Below are positions 34,380 to 43,168 of a stretch of 61,097 nt of DNA, piece by piece. The notes below the pieces were generated by a model, which did no database searches, was not told the DNA's origin, and saw nothing but the letters and a program-made list of their open reading frames with translations. Every line of letters begins with the position of its first letter. Positions within the stretch are counted from its first letter, which is position 1. The translations under genes were made by a program, and so were the position numbers. The DNA comes from Candidatus Omnitrophota bacterium (lineage in GTDB: Bacteria > Omnitrophota > Gorgyraeia > Zapsychrales > Fredricksoniimonadaceae). Location of the stretch: positions 1 through 61,097 of the forward strand of contig JAGWKL010000010.1 of the NCBI GenBank assembly GCA_028865345.1. Reading direction: 5' to 3'.

Positions 34380-36351
34380 AAAAGAAATCCGGGACCTGAC
34401 TAAGGCCGTCGAAGAGCATAATCACCGCTATTATGTGCTCCATGATCCTGTTATTTCCGACGAGGAGTATGACCGCCTGTTGAAGAAGCTGGTTGATCTG
34501 GAGGAAAAATTCCCCGGCTTAAAATCCCCGGCGTCGCCCACCCAGCGGGTGGGGGCCAAGGTGGAGGGGAATTTGCCGACGGTCAGGCATGAAGTTAAAA
34601 TGATGTCCCTGGACAATACTTATTCAGTCGACGAGTTGCGCCAGTGGGACAAACGTGTGGCCAAAGGTCTGAACGGACAGAGCTACCAATTGATTGCGGA
34701 ATTAAAGATCGACGGAGTCAGCTGTTCGTTGACTTATGAAAAAGGCGTTTTGACCCTGGCGGCCACCCGCGGGGACGGCCAGACCGGTGAAAATGTCACG
34801 CACAATGCCAGGATCATCCAATCACTGCCATTGCGGTTAACAGGGGCTCCGGAGCTATTGGAAGTGAGGGGAGAAGTTTATACCGACAAAGCTGATTTTG
34901 AGGCCATGAACCAGGAGCGTAAAAAAAACGGGGAAGAGGCCTTCGCCAATCCCCGCAATGCTGCGGCCGGGGCTTTAAAACTTTTGGACAGCCGCCTGGC
35001 GGCCCGGCGCAAACTGCGGTTTTTTGTCCACTCTTTCGGCCGGGTGTCGGGTGAAATGTTCGGCACACAGGCAAGATTTTTAAAGGAATGCCGCGCCTAC
35101 CGGCTGCCGGTCAATCCCGAAGCCCGCCTTTGCCGCAATATTGATGAAGTGATCAAGCTCTGCGGGGAGTTTCAGTCCGCGCGCGGGTCGTTGCCTTATG
35201 AAGTCGACGGGGTGGTCGTTAAAGTCAACGATCTAAAACAGCAGGAGGAATTGGGAGAGACTTTAAAAAGCCCCCGTTGGGCCGTGGCTTTCAAATTCCA
35301 GGCCCAGCAGGCTACGACCGCCGTCAAGGAGATCGTCGTGCAGGTGGGCCGTACCGGCGTTTTGACGCCGGTGGCGGAATTGGAGCCTGTGGCTTGCGGC
35401 GGGGTCATGATCGGCCGCGCCACCCTGCACAATTTTGATGAGATCAGGCGTTTGAAAGTCAATGCGGGGGACCGCGTCCTGATAGAACGTGCCGGGGACG
35501 TCATTCCCAAGATCGTCAAGGTCGTTGAAAAACGTTCCACAAGTGATTTTGTGGCGCCCTCGGCGTGCCCTTCGTGCGGCGGAAAAATCCAGAAGATCAG
35601 GGAAGCGGATGTGGCCTACCGCTGCCTGAACCCTTCCTGCCCCAAGCAATTGGAGCGCCTCATGGTCCATTTTGCCTCAAGAGGGGCCATGGACATCGAA
35701 GGGTTGGGCGAATCTCTGGTCGGTCAGCTCCTTAAAAAGAATCTGGCACAGAGCCTCGCGGACATTTATTTTCTGACCAAGGAGCAATTGCTGGAATTGG
35801 AACTGTTCGCAGACAGGAAAGCCGACAATGTACTGAAAGCCATAGCCCAAAGCAAAGCACGGCCCCTGTCCAGATTTTTGTTCGGCCTGGGCATCCCCAC
35901 GGTCGGCACCAAAGCGGCCCAAAATTTAGCTGGGCATTTCGGCTCTTTGGATGCTATTATAAATGCGCCAGTTTCACAACTGCGGGACATCCATGAAATT
36001 GGGCCGGTGATGGCTGAATCCGTGACGGAGTTTTTTAAGCAGCCACAGGTCAAAAAGCTGCTGGCCAAATTTAAGACGGCGGGTTTGAATTTTACAGAAC
36101 CCAGGAAGCAGGCCCCGGGGCGCCGCCTCGCGGGCAAGACGTTTTTATTTACCGGCGAGCTGGAGGGCCTTACGCGCCAGGAGGCCGGCGCGCGGGTGGA
36201 GGGCCAAGGCGGCAGGGTGGTCTCCGCGGTCAGCGGAAAACTGGATTATCTCGTCATCGGCAAAGAGCCCGGGTCCAAGCTGGCGCGGGCCAAACAGTTG
36301 GGAATACCCACAGTCAATCAGAAGGAATTCGAGGAGATGGTGCATGGATAA
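34360..36351 (+). CDS. ligA: NAD-dependent DNA ligase LigA
   Basis: A 663-aa replicative ligase. Adenylation lysine Lys116 in ELKIDG; OB fold about 320-395; zinc finger Cys403, Cys406, Cys422, Cys427; helix-hairpin-helix region about 440-575; BRCT about 585-660 (LAGKTFLFTGELEGLTR). ATG 34360 gives the family N-terminus (HNHRYYVLHDPVISDEEYD) and overlaps the preceding gene; the longer upstream frame lies inside that gene. Confidence 0.97.
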   Translation: MNQTQAKKEIRDLTKAVEEHNHRYYVLHDPVISDEEYDRLLKKLVDLEEKFPGLKSPASPTQRVGAKVEGNLPTVRHEVKMMSLDNTYSVDELRQWDKRVAKGLNGQSYQLIAELKIDGVSCSLTYEKGVLTLAATRGDGQTGENVTHNARIIQSLPLRLTGAPELLEVRGEVYTDKADFEAMNQERKKNGEEAFANPRNAAAGALKLLDSRLAARRKLRFFVHSFGRVSGEMFGTQARFLKECRAYRLPVNPEARLCRNIDEVIKLCGEFQSARGSLPYEVDGVVVKVNDLKQQEELGETLKSPRWAVAFKFQAQQATTAVKEIVVQVGRTGVLTPVAELEPVACGGVMIGRATLHNFDEIRRLKVNAGDRVLIERAGDVIPKIVKVVEKRSTSDFVAPSACPSCGGKIQKIREADVAYRCLNPSCPKQLERLMVHFASRGAMDIEGLGESLVGQLLKKNLAQSLADIYFLTKEQLLELELFADRKADNVLKAIAQSKARPLSRFLFGLGIPTVGTKAAQNLAGHFGSLDAIINAPVSQLRDIHEIGPVMAESVTEFFKQPQVKKLLAKFKTAGLNFTEPRKQAPGRRLAGKTFLFTGELEGLTRQEAGARVEGQGGRVVSAVSGKLDYLVIGKEPGSKLARAKQLGIPTVNQKEFEEMVHG

Positions 36352-36877
36352 TTTGAATCGGCATAGGTCAACAATGTTGGCCCTGGCGGGCCTTTTGGCG
36401 TTGAGTCTGACGTTGAGTTCTTGTGATACGCTGAAGGAGAAATTCATCCGTAAACCGAAACACGAAGTGCAGCAATTTACTCCTGTCCTTGAGCCTGAAG
36501 TATACCCTACGCCGAAAACAGACCCCAGGATCGCTTATCAGGGGCATTATGACCTGATCAAAGCCTGGTACAGGGATTTATGGGATGACATCGATGACAA
36601 GGGCTACGGGATGCACCTGCATTATGTTCTTTCTCAAGTTTCCGACCATATTGCCAAGATGGAACAGCTGGTGGACGCCCCGACCAGGGCGAAATTGGTC
36701 AAATTGGACGGTTTTTTGGATTATTATAAAGCTTCTTTGGACATCCCCTGGCAGGCGCGCAGCAGATCACGCATCGAAAGCGACATGATCGGCTTCGACA
36801 GATTTCTGCGGGACAACCTGCGTGCCGACAGGATCAAGGGACATTTTGTCAAGCAGATGCCGCCTTCTGTTGAATAG
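36344..36877 (+). CDS. Hypothetical lipoprotein
   Basis: A 177-aa protein with a lipoprotein signal: hydrophobic LALAGLLALSLTL, then lipobox LSSC (Cys27). The mature part is charged and mostly helical (YDLIKAWYRDLWDDID, HYVLSQVSDHIAKMEQLV). No family recognised. It overlaps the ligA stop by eight bases and is followed nine bases later by xerD. Confidence 0.7.
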   Translation: MDNLNRHRSTMLALAGLLALSLTLSSCDTLKEKFIRKPKHEVQQFTPVLEPEVYPTPKTDPRIAYQGHYDLIKAWYRDLWDDIDDKGYGMHLHYVLSQVSDHIAKMEQLVDAPTRAKLVKLDGFLDYYKASLDIPWQARSRSRIESDMIGFDRFLRDNLRADRIKGHFVKQMPPSVE

Positions 36878-36886
36878 TGAATATTC

Positions 36887-37786
36887 ATGAAAGAATTCAT
36901 CGATGATTTCATGGATTATCTTTCCGTCGAGCGCGGGCTGTCCCCCAATACCATTTTGGCCTACCGCCGGGATCTGAACAAATACATCGATTATCTTTCC
37001 CGAAAGGGCGTTCAAAAGGCCCCGCAGGTCAACCGTGAGCATGTTTCTGCGTTCATGTTGGACCTCAAGAAACATGACATGTCGCCGGTGAGTATTTGCC
37101 GGAATTTGGCGGCGGTCAAAATGTTCCACCGTTTCCTGGTGCGGGAGAATTTGAGCAAGGAGGACCCCACGACCCTGGTGGACACGCCGAAGCTTTGGAA
37201 GAGGGTCCCGTCGGTGTTGACGTTAGGGGAGATCGAGTCGATGATCGCGGCCGCGGCGGGGCGGAAGGTCCAGCAGATCAGGGACCAGGCGATATTGGAG
37301 ATTTTTTATGCCAGCGGCCTGCGGGTCTCGGAATTGTCGGATTTGAAGACGGACAGCGTCAATTTCGACGTGGGGTTTGTGCGCGCCGTGGGCAAAGGAG
37401 CCAAAGAGCGCATCATCCCGCTGGGGCACAAAGCGCGCGAGGCCCTGCAGAAATACCTGCAGAAGGCACGGCCCCGGTTGCTGAAGGGCCGGGCCGGGGG
37501 GCAGGCCGATGATTCCTTGTTTTTGAGCCGGCTGGGCAAAAAGATCAGCCGGGTCAGCTTGTGGTCCCTGATCAAATCGTACGCGCGCAAGGCCAATATC
37601 AAGAAAGAGATCAAGCCCCATACGCTGCGCCATACGTTTGCGACCCATTTATTGGAACACGGAGCGGACCTGCGTTCGGTCCAGGAAATGCTGGGGCATG
37701 CGGACATTTCCACCACACAGATCTATACGCATGTGGACAAGGAACGTTTGAAAAGCGCGCACAAACAGTTCCATCCGAGGGGATAA
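36887..37786 (+). CDS. xerD: Tyrosine recombinase XerD/XerC type
   Basis: A 299-aa recombinase, the usual length for Xer proteins resolving chromosome dimers. The SAM-like DNA-binding domain is at 1-85. All catalytic residues are visible: Arg146, Lys170, His245, Arg248, His271 and nucleophile Tyr280. The position among housekeeping genes and the lack of a nearby att site point to Xer rather than a phage integrase. XerC versus XerD cannot be settled by eye. Confidence 0.88.
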   Translation: MKEFIDDFMDYLSVERGLSPNTILAYRRDLNKYIDYLSRKGVQKAPQVNREHVSAFMLDLKKHDMSPVSICRNLAAVKMFHRFLVRENLSKEDPTTLVDTPKLWKRVPSVLTLGEIESMIAAAAGRKVQQIRDQAILEIFYASGLRVSELSDLKTDSVNFDVGFVRAVGKGAKERIIPLGHKAREALQKYLQKARPRLLKGRAGGQADDSLFLSRLGKKISRVSLWSLIKSYARKANIKKEIKPHTLRHTFATHLLEHGADLRSVQEMLGHADISTTQIYTHVDKERLKSAHKQFHPRG

Positions 37787-37811
37787 TTTCTAAAGTGGTA
37801 GAGTGGTGTTT

Positions 37812-38534
37812 ATGGATCTTCTGTCCCGTTTAAATCCTGAATCTTCCTTCTTGGTGCGTTCTATCGGGCGGCTGGCCGAAGAGCAGGGGATGAGGGCCTA
37901 CCTGGTCGGCGGGCCGGTGAGGGACCTGCTGTTGAAGTCTTCCAATACCGATCTGGATATTACGGTGGAAGGCAGCGGCATCCGCCTGGCCCGGGCTTTC
38001 GGCGCGGCATTCGGGGGTTCAAAGGTGACCGTTTATCCTGCTTTTAAGACGGCGACGGTGCTTTTGCCCGACGGGCGCCTGGTTGATTTTGCCACCGCAC
38101 GCCAGGAGACCTACGCGCGCGGCGGCGCTTTTCCGGCGGTCAAACCCGCGGGGATCAGGCAGGATCTTTTGCGCCGGGACTTTACGATCAATGCCATGGC
38201 CGTGGCCATCGGCCCGAAAACGTGGGGAAAGATCACGGACCCCTACGGGGGCGCCGGGGACTTAAAGGCCAAAAGGATCCGCGTCCTGCACGATCACAGT
38301 TTTCTGGACGATCCCACGCGTATTTTGAGGGCGGCCAGGTTTAAGGCCCGTTTGGGTTTCAAAATGGAAGCCAAAACATTGAGGTTGTTGAAATCCGCGG
38401 TCGCAATGAAAGTGCTTGATACAATCAGGCCGCAGAGGTATCTTAAAGACTTTAATAAAATCCTTAAAGAGCCCACATCTCTTGAGGCGATCGGATGTTT
38501 AAAAGAATGGGATGCTTTTAAAGCGCCCGCGTAA
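37812..38534 (+). CDS. Short tRNA nucleotidyltransferase/poly(A) polymerase-like protein
   Basis: A 240-aa protein of the class II CCA-adding family. Head-domain motifs are intact: LVGGPVRDLL (about 31-40), metal aspartates in TDLDI (Asp47, Asp49), RRDFTINAMA (121-130) and DDPTRILRAARFKARLGF. Normal enzymes are about 400 aa or more; the body and tail domains that fix the tRNA are missing. The stop codon lies in a 7-bp hairpin (38530-38547) and no continuation is seen in other frames. It may be a partial-activity enzyme or use a partner. GTG 37803 is an alternative start. Confidence 0.75.
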   Translation: MDLLSRLNPESSFLVRSIGRLAEEQGMRAYLVGGPVRDLLLKSSNTDLDITVEGSGIRLARAFGAAFGGSKVTVYPAFKTATVLLPDGRLVDFATARQETYARGGAFPAVKPAGIRQDLLRRDFTINAMAVAIGPKTWGKITDPYGGAGDLKAKRIRVLHDHSFLDDPTRILRAARFKARLGFKMEAKTLRLLKSAVAMKVLDTIRPQRYLKDFNKILKEPTSLEAIGCLKEWDAFKAPA

Positions 38535-38569
38535 GCGCCGGCTTACGAACTCAAAGGAACAGGGAATAT

Positions 38570-38920
38570 ATGCGTATCGAGAAAGTCAATTCAACCATTA
38601 AACGGGAACTGGGCATGATCCTGCAGTACGGTGAGATCAGCGATCCCAGGATCTCTTTTGTCACCATCATGAGCGTGGAGACCAGCAAGGACCTTCAGCA
38701 CTCAAAAGTCAAATTCAGCATACTTTCGGATGACCCCAAGGACATTGAGGCGGCCCTTGCGGGTTTTGAGAGTTGCCGGGGGCATATCCGCAGGCTGATA
38801 GGTCAGCGTGTCGAACTGCGGTACACGCCGCAATTCCAGTTCATTTATGATAAGAGCGTCAAATACGCGGCTGACGTCGACAAGACCCTGGAAGAGATCA
38901 AGAAATTAAAAACGGCTTAA
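38570..38920 (+). CDS. rbfA: Ribosome-binding factor A
   Basis: A 116-aa KH-fold protein that helps mature the 30S subunit at the 5' end of 16S rRNA. It has IKRELGMILQYGEISDPRI and LRYTPQFQFIYDKSV, typical of the family. It is followed by nrnA, truB and ribF, the order common in many bacteria (normally after infB, absent here). Confidence 0.93.
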   Translation: MRIEKVNSTIKRELGMILQYGEISDPRISFVTIMSVETSKDLQHSKVKFSILSDDPKDIEAALAGFESCRGHIRRLIGQRVELRYTPQFQFIYDKSVKYAADVDKTLEEIKKLKTA

Positions 38921-38933
38921 GGAAGGGCAATAC

Positions 38934-39908
38934 ATGAATTCTTATAAGGACGTTTTAAATATCATCCGCCTCCACGAGCGGTTTTTGGTGACCACCCATC
39001 ATAATCCCGACGCGGATGCAGTGGCCTCTGCGCTTTCCTTAGGCCTTTATTTAAAAAGCCTGGGGAAAAAAGTCCACGTGCTTAATGAAGATGCCTGCCC
39101 CCAATGGTTGAAATTCCTGCCCGCAACGGCTATGTTCAAGAAAGCAAGTTGTGTGAGACGGGCGGACCATGACGCAGTCATCATATTGGATTGCGGCGAC
39201 TTGCAGCGCGTGGGGCCCGAGGTCAAGGAATTCATGAGGGAGGGCAGGCCTGTGGTCGTCATAGACCATCATGTGACCAACGAAAGGTTCGGGGACGTCA
39301 ATGTGGTCAAGCCCAAGGCGTCTTCCACCTGCGAACTGATATTCGATCTTTTTAAAGAAGCGAAATACCCTCTGAACCGGAATGTGGCCATCCTTCTTTA
39401 CGCGGGCATCATGACGGACACGGGATCGTTCCGTTTCGAGAACACCACCGCCTATTGCCACGCCGTGGCCGAGGAATTGTTGGCATTCAAATTTTCCGCC
39501 TCCCGCATGTATGACCGCCTTTATACGGGCATCCCCGTGGGAGACATGAAAAAGTTTACGGACACGATCCATGAGGCCCGGTTGCTGGACAATAACAGGG
39601 TCTTTTGTGTGGCGCTGTCCAGAAAAACCGTGGACGGCTTTTCTAAAAGTTTTGACTTGAAGGAAAAATTGTTCTCGTTTTTGCGTTCGATAGAAGGCAT
39701 CGAGGTCGCGGTGATCCTGACGGAATTGAATCCCCAGGAGGTGCGGGTCAATCTGCGCAGCCAAAACCATTTTGACGTCGCCCGCCTGGCCCAAGATTTC
39801 GACGGCGGCGGGCACCAAAAAGCCGCCGGCTGCAAGATTTGCGGTTCTTTGCAGCAAGCGCAGAAAATCATTGCCAAAGCCATTCATGAAAGGCTTAAGG
39901 AAATATGA
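38934..39908 (+). CDS. nrnA: Bifunctional oligoribonuclease/PAP phosphatase NrnA
   Basis: A 324-aa DHH-DHHA1 phosphoesterase degrading nano-RNA and 3'-phosphoadenosine-5'-phosphate. Motifs: THHNPDADAVAS (21-32), DCGD, IDHHVTN, and the substrate loop FDGGGHQKAAG near the C-terminus. GGAAGGG precedes the ATG. It overlaps truB by ATGA. Confidence 0.93.
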   Translation: MNSYKDVLNIIRLHERFLVTTHHNPDADAVASALSLGLYLKSLGKKVHVLNEDACPQWLKFLPATAMFKKASCVRRADHDAVIILDCGDLQRVGPEVKEFMREGRPVVVIDHHVTNERFGDVNVVKPKASSTCELIFDLFKEAKYPLNRNVAILLYAGIMTDTGSFRFENTTAYCHAVAEELLAFKFSASRMYDRLYTGIPVGDMKKFTDTIHEARLLDNNRVFCVALSRKTVDGFSKSFDLKEKLFSFLRSIEGIEVAVILTELNPQEVRVNLRSQNHFDVARLAQDFDGGGHQKAAGCKICGSLQQAQKIIAKAIHERLKEI

Positions 39909-40597
39909 GGCCCCACGCCGCCGTACAAAACTCTCTCCAGGGCATTGCCCTGGTCAATAAGCCCAAGGGGCTGACCTCCCACGACGTCGTGGGTTTTGTC
40001 CGCCGCACTTTTAAGATGCGCCGGGTGGGGCATGCCGGGACGCTTGATCCCATGGCCACGGGGGTCCTGGTCATTTTGCTTGGGGCTTCGACAAAACTTT
40101 TCGATGAATTCTCGGCCTTTGATAAGTCTTACCGGGCCACCTTGAAGCTGGGCCTGAAAACCACCACGGCGGACATCACCGGACAACCCCTGCTGGAAAG
40201 GCCCTATGACGGCATCACCGAGGAGACCGTCAGGAGGACTTTTCTTCAATTCACAGGCGACATCGAGCAAAAACCGCCGATGGTCTCGGCCGTCAAACAC
40301 CAGGGCGAGCGCCTCTACCGGATCGCCCGGCAGGGCAAGACCGTGGCGCGTGAGGCCCGGCGCGTCCGCATCGATGAATTAAGGATCTTAAAATGCTGCC
40401 TGCCCGACGTGGAATTCTTTATGAGCTGCTCAAAGGGGACCTATGTGCGCCAGCTGGCGGAGGACGTGGGCGAGGTCTTGGGCTGCGGGGCGTGCATTTC
40501 CCAGATCGAACGCACCAAGGTCGGCCCCTTCGACATCAAAGATTCCGTGACGCTGGAAAATTTGAATGAAAATCATATATTTAAGTGGCCCTACTAA
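39905..40597 (+). CDS. truB: tRNA pseudouridine-55 synthase TruB
   Basis: A 230-aa enzyme that isomerises U55 in the tRNA T loop. Catalytic Asp48 in GHAGTLDPMATG; other motifs LVNKPKGLTSHDV, KPPMVSAVKHQGERLYRIAR, and SKGTYVRQLAEDVG. The C-terminal PUA-like part is short, as in many bacteria. It overlaps nrnA by four bases and ribF by 32. Confidence 0.95.
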   Translation: MRPHAAVQNSLQGIALVNKPKGLTSHDVVGFVRRTFKMRRVGHAGTLDPMATGVLVILLGASTKLFDEFSAFDKSYRATLKLGLKTTTADITGQPLLERPYDGITEETVRRTFLQFTGDIEQKPPMVSAVKHQGERLYRIARQGKTVAREARRVRIDELRILKCCLPDVEFFMSCSKGTYVRQLAEDVGEVLGCGACISQIERTKVGPFDIKDSVTLENLNENHIFKWPY

Positions 40598-41501
40598 ATT
40601 GTCTTTGAAAAGGACCTGCGTGGCCATCGGCATATTCGACGGCGTGCACCGCGGGCATCAATACCTGATCAGGCAGATGCTTAAGCGTGCCGGGCGGCTC
40701 AAACTTAGGCCCCTGGTCATCACTTTTTTCCCCCATCCGGCCCATGTCCTCTCCTCCGGCATTTCATTGGAGTATATCACGTCATTGAAAGACCGCCTGC
40801 GATGGCTTGAACGTTTGGGCGTTGAAGCCTTCCTGGTCGTGAAATTCAACAAGTCCTTTGCCAGGATGCCGCCGCAGCAGTTCATCAGCGATATTTTGAT
40901 CAAGAAACTGGACGCCAGGGCCGTTTTTGTCGGCGCCAATTTCCGTTTCGGCAAGGACAGGAGCGGCGGCGTTGAACTGTTTGAACGTCTGGCCGGCCCG
41001 TACGGTTATGAAATGCACGCGGTGGCCCCCCTGAAACAGGGCGGGGAAGCCATCAGTTCCACACGTATCCGCCGCTCGATCGCAGAAGGCAAATTGGCCC
41101 AGGCCGGGCGGTTATTGGGCAGGCCGGTCTCTGCCGGCGGCAGGGTGGTCCAAGGCTCCCGGCGGGGAAAGAAATTAGGTTTTCCGACGGCAAATGTGGC
41201 TTATGAAGCCGACCTGCTGCCGCCGCGGGGCGTGTACGCAGCGCGGGTACATCTTGGGAAAAAAGAGTATCAGGCCGCGGCGAATATCGGCCGTAGACCT
41301 TCTTTTGAAAATAACGCGCAACATTTGATTTTGGAAGTCCATATCTTCGATTTTTCCGGAAATATTTACGGCCGTCATGTAGAAGTGGAGTTTTTAAAGA
41401 AGATCCGCAACGAAAAGAAATTCCCAAGTCCGCAACACCTCATCCGGCAGATCCAAAAAGACGAGGCCTTCGCCCGGAAATATTTCAAAGCACACAAGTA
41501 G
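40566..41501 (+). CDS. ribF: Bifunctional riboflavin kinase/FAD synthetase
   Basis: A 311-aa enzyme converting riboflavin to FMN and FAD. The N-terminal adenylyltransferase has GIFDGVHRGHQ (about 22-32) and STRIRRSI. The C-terminal kinase has KLGFPTANV and RGVYAARV. It uses the product of the operon at 20758-25397 but is placed with truB, a common arrangement. Confidence 0.96.
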   Translation: MKIIYLSGPTKLSLKRTCVAIGIFDGVHRGHQYLIRQMLKRAGRLKLRPLVITFFPHPAHVLSSGISLEYITSLKDRLRWLERLGVEAFLVVKFNKSFARMPPQQFISDILIKKLDARAVFVGANFRFGKDRSGGVELFERLAGPYGYEMHAVAPLKQGGEAISSTRIRRSIAEGKLAQAGRLLGRPVSAGGRVVQGSRRGKKLGFPTANVAYEADLLPPRGVYAARVHLGKKEYQAAANIGRRPSFENNAQHLILEVHIFDFSGNIYGRHVEVEFLKKIRNEKKFPSPQHLIRQIQKDEAFARKYFKAHK

Positions 41502-41507
41502 ATTTAT

Positions 41508-41707
41508 TAACTTAACGCCGGTTCGACATACGCCTTGAAAAGCATTTTTCAACCACGGCTGGCCTTATTCCGCCCGTCTTTGCTGGAATGTCAGCCATAC
41601 AACGCGCCTGCGGCGCTGTATGGCAGAATCGGCGTTGTAGACGGGCGGGGCCAGAGTGGTATTCAAAATGCTTTTCAAGGCTTATGTCGAACTCACGTTA
41701 ACTTAAC
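41508..41707. mobile_element. MITE-like hairpin element with direct repeats
   Basis: A 180-bp imperfect inverted repeat (41518-41697) sits between two identical copies of TTAACTTAAC (41508-41517 and 41698-41707). The arms begin GTTCGACATA, differ at one base, then continue GCCTTGAAAAGCATTTT; inner blocks CTGGCC and CGCCCGTCT also pair. The centre is a hairpin of GCCATACA/TGTATGGC enclosing GCGCC/GGCGC (41594-41624). It has no coding capacity. The direct repeat looks like a target duplication. A structured RNA is the alternative. Confidence 0.65.
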
Positions 41708-41711
41708 AACT

Positions 41712-41747
41712 AAGGGGACGCTTTATGAAGCGTTCCCTTTTGTATTT
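41712..41747 (+). terminator. Intrinsic terminator before mraZ
   Basis: AAGGGGACGCTT (41712-41723) pairs with AAGCGTTCCCTT (41728-41739), loop TATG, followed by a T-rich tail. It probably ends the rbfA-ribF transcript; the hairpin element lies between it and ribF. Confidence 0.85.
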
Positions 41748-41754
41748 TTGTGTA

Positions 41755-41783
41755 TTGACAAGCCCCCGGCATAGGGCTATACT
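41755..41783 (+). promoter_or_regulatory. dcw cluster promoter (PmraZ)
   Basis: TTGACA (41755-41760), 17 bases, TATACT (41778-41783). Both hexamers are near consensus. Confidence 0.9.
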
Positions 41784-41792
41784 TTGCATTAA

Positions 41793-41818
41793 GTGGAGCA
41801 TCGTGGAGGGAAGTGGAG
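41793..41818 (+). promoter_or_regulatory. MraZ-box operator repeats
   Basis: GTGGAG occurs at 41793, 41803 and 41813, exactly ten bases apart, between the promoter and the mraZ start. MraZ is known to bind tandem TGG-containing repeats with ten-base spacing upstream of its own gene, so this is most likely the autoregulatory site. Confidence 0.8.
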
Positions 41819-41821
41819 AGT

Positions 41822-42262
41822 ATGTTTTACGGCGAATACAGCCACGGCATCGATAACAAAGGCCGTTTGATCCTGCCTGCGCGTTTTCGCGAGGTGGCCC
41901 GTGAAAACGGCATTGATAAATTTTTCGTCACCCGCGGGTTGGACAAATGCATTTTTATGTTCGCGGAAGGCGAGTGGCGCCTGCAGGAAGCCCGTTTTAA
42001 AAACCTTTCGTTCACCAAGGGCGAGGCGCGCTCTTTTAACCGCATGTTCTTCTCAGGTGCCGTCGATGTCATGCCCGACAAGCAGGGGCGCTTCATCATC
42101 CCCCAATACCTTAAAGATTTTGCCGGCATCAGGAAGGACGCCGTGGTGATAGGCCTTTCCAACCGTATCGAGATTTGGGAGACCTCGGCCTGGCGGGAGT
42201 TCTTTAACAAGACCAGCGGCGATTTCGAGAAGACCGCGGAGCATATGCTGGATATAGATTGA
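41822..42262 (+). CDS. mraZ: Transcriptional regulator MraZ
   Basis: A 146-aa protein with two AbrB-like half-domains: MFYGEYSHGIDNKGRLILPARFRE at the N-terminus (recognised as MFYGEYSH and DNKGRLILPARF) and MPDKQGRFIIPQYLKDF in the second. It represses or tunes the dcw promoter. ATG 41822 gives the family N-terminus; GTG 41813 within the operator is possible but less likely. Confidence 0.95.
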   Translation: MFYGEYSHGIDNKGRLILPARFREVARENGIDKFFVTRGLDKCIFMFAEGEWRLQEARFKNLSFTKGEARSFNRMFFSGAVDVMPDKQGRFIIPQYLKDFAGIRKDAVVIGLSNRIEIWETSAWREFFNKTSGDFEKTAEHMLDID

Positions 42263-42265
42263 GTG

Positions 42266-43168
42266 ATGGCCCCTGATGCCGCCCATATTCCGGTGATGCC
42301 CCAGCAGGCGCTTGAGTTGTTGAACCTTTCGCCGGGGGCAACGGCGGTGGATGGGACCTTGGGGATGGGAGGGCATGCGTCATTGATGGCCCGGGCCCTG
42401 GGGGCGGACGGACATTTGATCGGCATCGACCGCGACGACGCTTCTTTAAGGCAGGCTGAAAGAAAATTAGGCCCCTTGAAATTAAAGATTGATTTGTTAA
42501 AAGGGCGTTTCAGCACGCTTGATACAATTTTGGCCGGCCTTAAAGTAAGCGCCATCGACGGTATATTACTGGACTTGGGGATTTCGAGCTTTCAGTTGGA
42601 TGATCCGGGCCGCGGATTCGCCTTTAAGTCCGAAGGGCCCCTGGACATGAGGATGGATACGCAGTCGCAGGGTCCTACGGCGGCGGATTTGGTCAATGGG
42701 CTTAAAGAGGCCCAGCTGGAAAAAATAATTTCGGAATTCGGCGAAGAACGCTTCGCCCGCAGGATCGCCGCGGCCATTGTGATGCACAGGGCCGGGGCCA
42801 AAATCACGACGACTCAAAGCCTGGCCGATATCATTTTGCGTTCGCTGCCCCGGGGGTACACGCGGGGGCGCATCCATCCGGCCACCAGGACTTTTCAGGC
42901 CTTGCGCATCGCCGTTAACGGGGAATTGGACGAGTTGGCCTCAGGCCTGGACGTATGTTTCAGGATGTTAAGAAAAGGCGGGCGCCTGTGCGTGATCGCA
43001 TTTCATTCGCTGGAAGACCGCCTGGTCAAGAACAAGTTCAAATCGTGGGCAAGCGCGGAAGAAGGCCTGATTTTGACCAAAAGGCCTTTGACGGCGTCTG
43101 ATGAAGAATGTGCATCCAACCCGCGCAGCCGCAGCGCCAAAATGAGGGCTGTTGAAAGGTTAAAATGA
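42266..43168 (+). CDS. rsmH: 16S rRNA m4C1402 methyltransferase RsmH
   Basis: A 300-aa SAM-dependent enzyme methylating C1402 of 16S rRNA. Motifs: HIPVMPQQALELL, DGTLGMGGHASLM (SAM loop), GIDRDDASL, LDLGISSFQLDDPGRGFAF and VIAFHSLEDRLVK. The reading frame starts immediately after the mraZ stop with GTG-ATG; ATG 42266 is chosen. It overlaps the ftsL-like gene by ATGA. Confidence 0.96.
   Translation: MAPDAAHIPVMPQQALELLNLSPGATAVDGTLGMGGHASLMARALGADGHLIGIDRDDASLRQAERKLGPLKLKIDLLKGRFSTLDTILAGLKVSAIDGILLDLGISSFQLDDPGRGFAFKSEGPLDMRMDTQSQGPTAADLVNGLKEAQLEKIISEFGEERFARRIAAAIVMHRAGAKITTTQSLADIILRSLPRGYTRGRIHPATRTFQALRIAVNGELDELASGLDVCFRMLRKGGRLCVIAFHSLEDRLVKNKFKSWASAEEGLILTKRPLTASDEECASNPRSRSAKMRAVERLK

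Noticed and set aside
36887-37786. The tyrosine recombinase as integrase of a mobile element
   Set aside because: It is 299 aa with full Xer motifs and sits in a housekeeping operon; there is no att-like repeat or cargo next to it.
38535-38569. Missing C-terminal part of the CCA-adding-like enzyme in another frame
   Set aside because: Only 35 bases separate it from rbfA and none of the frames continues the family sequence, so truncation by a single frameshift is not supported.
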